In this document: piece after piece, positions 58,811 through 64,000 of the stretch
Position numbering within the stretch: position 1 is the first letter of the stretch
Layout: the number at the start of each line of letters is the position of its first letter
Source: Echinochloa phyllopogon
Lineage: Eukaryota; Streptophyta; Magnoliopsida; Poales; Poaceae
DNA length: 64,000 nucleotides
Direction of reading: 5' to 3'
NCBI GenBank assembly: GCA_033239725.1
Contig: BTCW01000004.1
Location: 6,897,001-6,961,000 of the forward strand
Translations under genes and position numbers: made by a program
Notes under the pieces: generated by a model
Databases searched by the model: none
The model's input: the letters and a program-made list of their open reading frames with translations, nothing else
What the model was told of the DNA's origin: nothing

Positions 58811-60383
58811 ACTAGCCATACATGCCTCCAAAAAAGTCGAAAAGGGAACTCCGAGCCAACTTGTGCGCTTGGTAGTTCGTTTCTCGCCGTTCATGGACAA
58901 ACTCCATCTTCTGAAACGCGAGGTGCGAGCGCATCCACGTGAAGATGGGCTACTGCCCTGCCCACTGTGGGCTGCGACATCACTTGTGACCACAGGCCAC
59001 AGTCATGTCATTCGGCCCACGCCAGTTCGTTCCTCAGTCCTCTCAGGTTTTTTTTTCTATACGTAGTCCTCACAGGGGTTGACAGAGCACAAAACGAAAG
59101 CACCTGGCGGCGTGGGTCGTGGACTCGTGGCGCCGCGTCCGGTGCTTGTGCGAAGTACCCGCACGGCCAGACAGCAACACTATGACAGTGACACCAGTGC
59201 GTAGTCACGGTGACAAAGTACAATTTATCGACATGAATGAATTGTACTCTCTTAGCTTTAAAATTACAATTTGTTTTGGATTGATATTTAATAAGGAGTA
59301 AAATATATAGACAGTCTTTAAACTTAGTTTACGGTGTTATATGGGTCCTCAAACTTTTAAACGTGTTTTTAGATCAAAAACTTGTCTAATTATGCTATCT
59401 AGGTCCATAATATTTCAAAATTTATTTTAAAATTCTCGAACTTGTCCAAACACGTCATCCGAGTCTCCAATCTCTCTCGGTGTACTTTTGCGTCTCCAAA
59501 CTTATCATTTGCCGCTAGCATTACCTTTTTCTTGTTGCTCACTTCTTCAAAGCCACCTTATACTTGTGATAATATAGGAAAGATGAGTAACTAGAGCAAA
59601 AGATAAAAAAAAATGACAGAGTAAGAGGTGGATGATAACTACGACAACATGAGTCGTGCAGTCATCAAATGTAGCTATCAGGTGTATGATACCCTGATAC
59701 AAGTTTGGAGATTGCCAATATATTTTACTCTTTAATAAAAGGGTGTAGATATGGACGGCTCGGTTGACAAGTTTCACCAAAAGAACTCTGGACCATAAAA
59801 TTCAGTCTAACTTATGCATGGTGTTACATGCATGTGATTCTATTTAATTGAAGAAAAAGGACGAATTGGTAAGTGGATACTGACTGCAACTTGGGTTCCG
59901 TGTGAATGCGATACCGATAATTGAAAGGAACTCTATGATTGAAGGGAAATAGAATTGACTTGGCAGGTGGATATGGGCTACCCGCCGGGCGCCGGCAGGC
60001 GCAGGTCAGCACGTGTTATTTTTCAGTGGTCACCAATGTCTGAGCCTCACGGGCATGAGCCATCAGTGCCTGGCCTGCCCCAACGGGTCCAAGAGGCCGG
60101 GTCACTCCCATATATCCTGGATCATGTCTACATACGAGTACCTACACTTTGTCTGCACATCTGGCACGTGACTGACGATCTTATTTGTCTCCTTAACCAA
60201 CTCCAGGTCAATCGGGGTTCTGTAATGCATGTCCTATTCTAACAAACAGAAAGGATGGGAGCTGACCTGAAAACCATTCAACATTTCTCATTCAAGCCAA
60301 GAAAGCATAGTTCCCGAAAGCAAGTACACTAAACATTTGATTGGACTGATTGCGGTAATGCTGCCGGTCAACATTAACATATT
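58811..60383. other. Intergenic region
   Basis: No gene is supported. Positions 59300-59520 hold imperfectly repeated phrases (TCCTCAAACTTTTAAACGTG, TCTCGAACTTGTCCAAACACG, CGTCTCCAAACTTATC), probably a decayed MITE. Confidence 0.45.
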
Positions 60384-60662
60384 GCCTCGTGTTTAGTTCC
60401 CGAAAAGGGAATGTTAAGTTTGGTGAAAATGACACATCGGACACTGTAGCGCACTGTAGCACTTTTCGTTTGTTTGTGGTAATCGTTGTTCTACCATGAC
60501 CTAACTAGATTCAAAAGATTCGTCTCGTCGTGTATATCGAAACCATGTACTTAATTTTTTTTATTTACCCACGTTTAGTGTTCCATACCTAAGGAGAGAG
60601 ATTTGATGTGATAGGTGAATAGTGAAGTTTGGATACAGGATTTTTGACTTTTCAACAGGGCC
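60384..60662. mobile_element. MITE of the GTGTTTAGTTC-ended family
   Basis: Begins GCCTCGTGTTTAGTTCCC, has the family core (CACTGTAGCGCACTGTAGC, AGATTCGTCTCGTCGTGTA) and ends TTCAACAGGGCC. Confidence 0.75.
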
Positions 60663-60673
60663 AATTGAACCAT

Positions 60674-60969
60674 GGGTGTGTTTAGTTCCAAAAGGAGGAA
60701 GGAAAAGTTTGGTGAAAATGTCACATCCGACACTGTAGCGCACTGTAACATTTTTCGTTTGTTTGTGGTAAATATTGTCCTACCATGACCTAACTAGGCT
60801 CAAAAGATTCGTCTCGTCGTGTACATCAAAACCATGTAATTAGTTTTTTTATTTACCCACGTTTAGTGTTCCATGCATGAGGAGAGAGATTTGATGTGAT
60901 AGATGGATGGTGAAGTTTAAAAAGAGAATTTTGAAAAGTTTGGTGATTTGATGGAAACTAAACGCACCC
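60674..60969. mobile_element. MITE of the GTGTTTAGTTC-ended family
   Basis: GGGTGTGTTTAGTTCC and AAACTAAACGCACCC are inverted ends around the family core. It starts only 12 bases after the previous copy. Confidence 0.85.
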
Positions 60970-61395
60970 CGTGCCTTGGGAACACACGGCGAAGGATGGC
61001 AACGCGCGCATGGTCTGCCCGTTTTCCTCCTCCTCCCCAGCTCCACGACCACGAGTTCAGGATCTGCGCAGCGGGCATTGAATTTTCTGAAGAGCGCGGC
61101 CGGCAAACCCCAGCCGCCGCATGTGCCCGGCGTACATGGCAGCGATATGATTAAAGAACCTGATGAAATTGGGTAGCCAGGCTCGAGGGATCGATCAATC
61201 TCATCGTCTGTCCTCTCCACCCACCTGGGTATTCACTGCTGCCAGCACCTGTCGGCAGCTAGCGGCAAGGCCCGATCCGGCCATCGTTTTCCCTTCAGCA
61301 AGAGCATCTCATTCCAAATCTCCAAAGTTGGATTGATCATAGCAATCATCCATCATTATTTCAGAATCTACCCTCTGAGCATTTTGTTACTCAAT
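60970..61395. other. Intergenic spacer between MITEs
   Basis: No gene is supported; short GC-rich open frames only. Confidence 0.5.
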
Positions 61396-61681
61396 GGGGG
61401 TGTTTAGTTCGCGAAAAAGGAATGTGAAGTTTGGTGAAAATGTCACATCGGACACTGTAGCGCACTGTAACATTTTTCGTTTGTTTGTGGTAATCGTTGT
61501 TCTACCATGACCTAACTAGGCTCAAAAGATTCGTCTCGTCGTGTACATCAAAACCATGTACTTAGTTTTTTATTTAACTACATTTAGTGTTCCATACATG
61601 AGGGGAGAGATTTGATGTGATAGGTGAATAGTGAAGTTTGGAGAGAGAATTTTCGGCTTTTGAAGGGAACTAAACAGGGCC
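61396..61681. mobile_element. MITE of the GTGTTTAGTTC-ended family
   Basis: GGGGGTGTTTAGTTC and GAACTAAACAGGGC are inverted ends; the flanks share AAT or CAAT, compatible with a short target duplication. Same core as the other copies. Confidence 0.85.
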
Positions 61682-62092
61682 AATATCATATCTCCCATTG
61701 GTGAAACCAGCTGCTGCATTGGCCAATCGGCCGAAACCGGCAATGTCAGCACTAGTCAATGGCAACATGCATCATCTCGACTATGGAAAGCCTAGCTAGG
61801 CCTAGGCTGGACCCTGGACTTCTGGAGGTAGAAAACAGTGTGCTGGATAATCACAGACGGTCTGTGCTTTCTTGGCGCGCAGTGCAGGCAGGTCGTTGGG
61901 GTGGGTGTTGGCCTGGGCTGAGGGAGCAATGGAGGGAGAATGGACCACGGGTGGCACAACTAGGCATCCGCAAAGGACAGAATGCGGTACAAGATGTTGG
62001 GAACCTGCGGTGGGCTTTGATCGTATACAGTACTCCAAGATGCTGTGGACCATGCATGCATATATGTGTTGCCGCCTGCAGGTTAACACTAA
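61682..62092. other. Intergenic region, left flank of the LINE-type insertion
   Basis: No gene is supported. It ends with the target-site copy AGGTTAACACTAA at 62080-62092. Confidence 0.5.
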
Positions 62093-63210
62093 GGCGTCCC
62101 TCGCGTCGTCCTAGCGGGCGGCTCGGGGGCGACACCAGCGCAGGCGCCGAGGGGCCGTCAAGCACCCGCCGCCGGCCGCTGCTGCTCCGTCCTCTTGCTG
62201 CAGCGGCCCCGTCGCTCCCCTGGCCGGCGGCCTCCCTCCGTTCCCTCCCTCCCCCGTCCCCCCTTCTCTCATGCAAGCACATCGGATGGCCAGATCCATC
62301 GCTCAGGATGCCGATTTGTGCGGGCGAGCTCGGGATCCGGTGGTTTGTGGCCGGAATCGACCGACTGCGGCAGTCGGAGGCGGCCTGCTTCATGGGCGGG
62401 GCCTGTGGCCGGCGGCCGGTCTGCGTGCGGCCAGGCACGGTACGGACCCCTCGTTCGGATTTTGCAACTACATCTGGTGATGACATCTTCAATTTCGCCT
62501 TTATTTTCATATAGATCAGGAGACATGAGTCACATTGGCTTCATTCGCGGATTCTCTTACCTGAAAACGGATTTCATCTGCAATTTATTCCGGTGGATTA
62601 TGCACGGGTACCTGGTGGCTACTTTGCAGCATGATATCTCAGGTTACGATTTCATATGGTCTGCCGAATTTAGAGTTCGTGGCCGTTTGAAGTGGGTCAG
62701 GTCTGGTCTATATGAAAGCATTGACTTGGTAAGAAGGAGGAAACAACACGGTGTGACTGTGTCGTGGTGGTAATTGTTACTAATTCACCGGTTCCGGGAA
62801 GAAATTCTTAGGTCTGACCTTAATTGGTTGTACCTGGCAGTGACCTTGTTGAAGGCATTGTTTGGATTAATATGAATTACTCCCTCGCTGAAAACTTTTG
62901 ATCTGGTCTTCATTGATTGGGTCACTGCAATGTCGGCACGTGCGCGTGCCGTTTCCTCGTTGGAGGCGTTGTCTCGGGAGCCTACACCATAGTCCAAGAG
63001 CTGCTTTGATTTGTGAAGCGGATGAAGGTGAAGTCGCTTGTGGTAGCTTGCTGCGACATGATCTTTTGATCATGTTGCTCTCATTTTTTTTGTTTCTTTT
63101 TTATGGGCTGTGTGCATCTTAGTTATGGAGAGACTGGGTTGGATCTTATGTAATTGTATCATCTTGATGTAATTGTCTAAGATCAATAAAGCTTCACTTT
63201 TCCAAAAAAA
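62093..63210 (+). mobile_element. Non-LTR (LINE-type) insertion of 1.1 kb with 13-bp target duplication
   Basis: AGGTTAACACTAA is present at 62080-62092 and 63211-63223. The insert starts GGCGTCCCTCGCGTCGTCC, has a GC-rich first 350 bases, and ends with ATGGGCTGTGTGCATCTTAG, AATAAAGC and an A run, as plant L1-type LINEs do. I see no reverse transcriptase or endonuclease, so it was moved by another element's machinery. The GC-rich 5' end suggests a complete non-autonomous element, not a random 5' truncation. The frame at 62195-62773 is long but not recognised. Confidence 0.85.
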
Positions 63211-63223
63211 AGGTTAACACTAA

Positions 63224-64000
63224 CAACAACAAAGGTCACCTGGGAGGAATCAAGTGACTTTGCTATGAGGAGAAAATAGGCCACCTTCACGATCAATAAC
63301 CGTGTGGGGAACTAGAGGCAAATGCATTTGTGATGCGGTTTGTATCTCTTTGTTAAATGTGGCAAATAAGAAAAGCATCTGTGATGCAGTTTCCACATCA
63401 ATGTGGAAAAGTCACTCAACATTTGGAATAACAAAGGCTACCATATCACTTAACCCCTTATATCTAAATATATTCATGTAAGCATTAAAGATGCTATCAT
63501 ACTAAAAGGTGCACCGGACATTCTAAGATGATAAGATTGGGGAGGTGCATAGATAGGGTGCGGGGGTGAGGACAAGGTGGGAAATGATGTGGAATAACGG
63601 TTTCAATAAAACGGGCATGTGGAAACTGAAAGTTTTAATATCGATGAATTTGATGAAAGTTGTGATAACGCAACTTAATACGTACACAAATCGTTCTGAT
63701 TTTAGTATTTTTTTTCTTCAATGAAACTGAAAAATGAAAGTGTATCGCAGGGAGTATACATGGATTTGGACAGTTTACTTTGAGAGGTTGATTTAGCTGA
63801 TGCTAATTATTTTAAATGTAACTTTGATAACATCTAAAAACGATAAATATAAACTGTTCCGAAGTTTTAGTATTCTAGGTAATCAACTTTTCTCGTCAGA
63901 AGTCAATAGAATTGACTTTTTCAAAGGCCCAACTGAATTGAGAATTTTACCAAGTTTATAAACCGGGTTCTCAACCGTGCGGTTGCTGAAATTTCAGAAA
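63224..64000. other. AT-rich intergenic end of the window
   Basis: No ORF, repeat or RNA gene could be supported. Confidence 0.5.

Noticed and set aside
57841..58993. Long open frames of 286-372 codons on the minus strand and 302 codons on the plus strand
   Set aside because: They overlap on opposite strands in a repetitive, extremely GC-rich block with low-complexity Pro/Ala/Arg or Gly/Arg products and no recognised domain.

Overview
The window is nuclear DNA from a grass, probably a panicoid such as Sorghum or a relative. The plant genes have many introns and GC-rich first exons. The mobile elements are of grass types: a CACTA element with TTTGCCGAGTG subterminal repeats, Athila-type and SIRE-like LTR sequences, a TRIM, Stowaway and hAT MITEs, and several copies of a GTGTTTAGTTC-ended MITE. 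There are no prokaryotic features, rRNA or CRISPR, and I recognised no tRNA gene. The genus is an inference.

Layout. Positions 1-14745 are a nest of transposons. An Athila-like LTR retrotransposon (1-8670, 5' LTR cut by the window edge) sits inside the transposase gene of a CACTA element whose 3' end is at 10910. That CACTA abuts a minus-strand LTR-element fragment (10911-14745), which a 2.34-kb solo LTR (11646-13986, TSD GATTC) has split. The nest replaces the front of a degenerate gene-derived segment (copy A, 14746-15820). A 608-bp TRIM follows (15821-16428), then a four-copy tandem repeat that includes the end of the TRIM LTR. Positions 17-22 kb are intergenic, with MITEs and a short truncated LINE.

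Positions 22.3-35.4 kb hold two related genes for small, very hydrophobic, unrecognised membrane proteins (copies B and C). Both have a stop codon overlapping a 5' splice site and a downstream tail made of a degenerate repeat of about 500 bp. Copy A has the same tail, so this is an eroding three-member tandem family. A GC-rich satellite-like block (27.3-28.5 kb) and MITEs lie between B and C.

Three conventional genes follow: a receptor-like cytoplasmic kinase of the RLCK-VII/PBL type (38943-41055, minus, four exons), a chalcone-isomerase-fold fatty-acid-binding protein of the FAP2 type (coding 49168-52521, plus, ten coding exons), and the catalytic subunit of ferredoxin-thioredoxin reductase (55043-57391, plus, six exons, last intron GC-AG). 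The last two families are plastid proteins, but nothing shows that these neighbours are functionally linked. From 57.8 kb to the end there are more MITEs, a GC-rich non-autonomous transposon and a 1.1-kb LINE-type insertion with a 13-bp target duplication. Exon boundaries were inferred from reading frame, splice consensus and family knowledge, not from transcripts.
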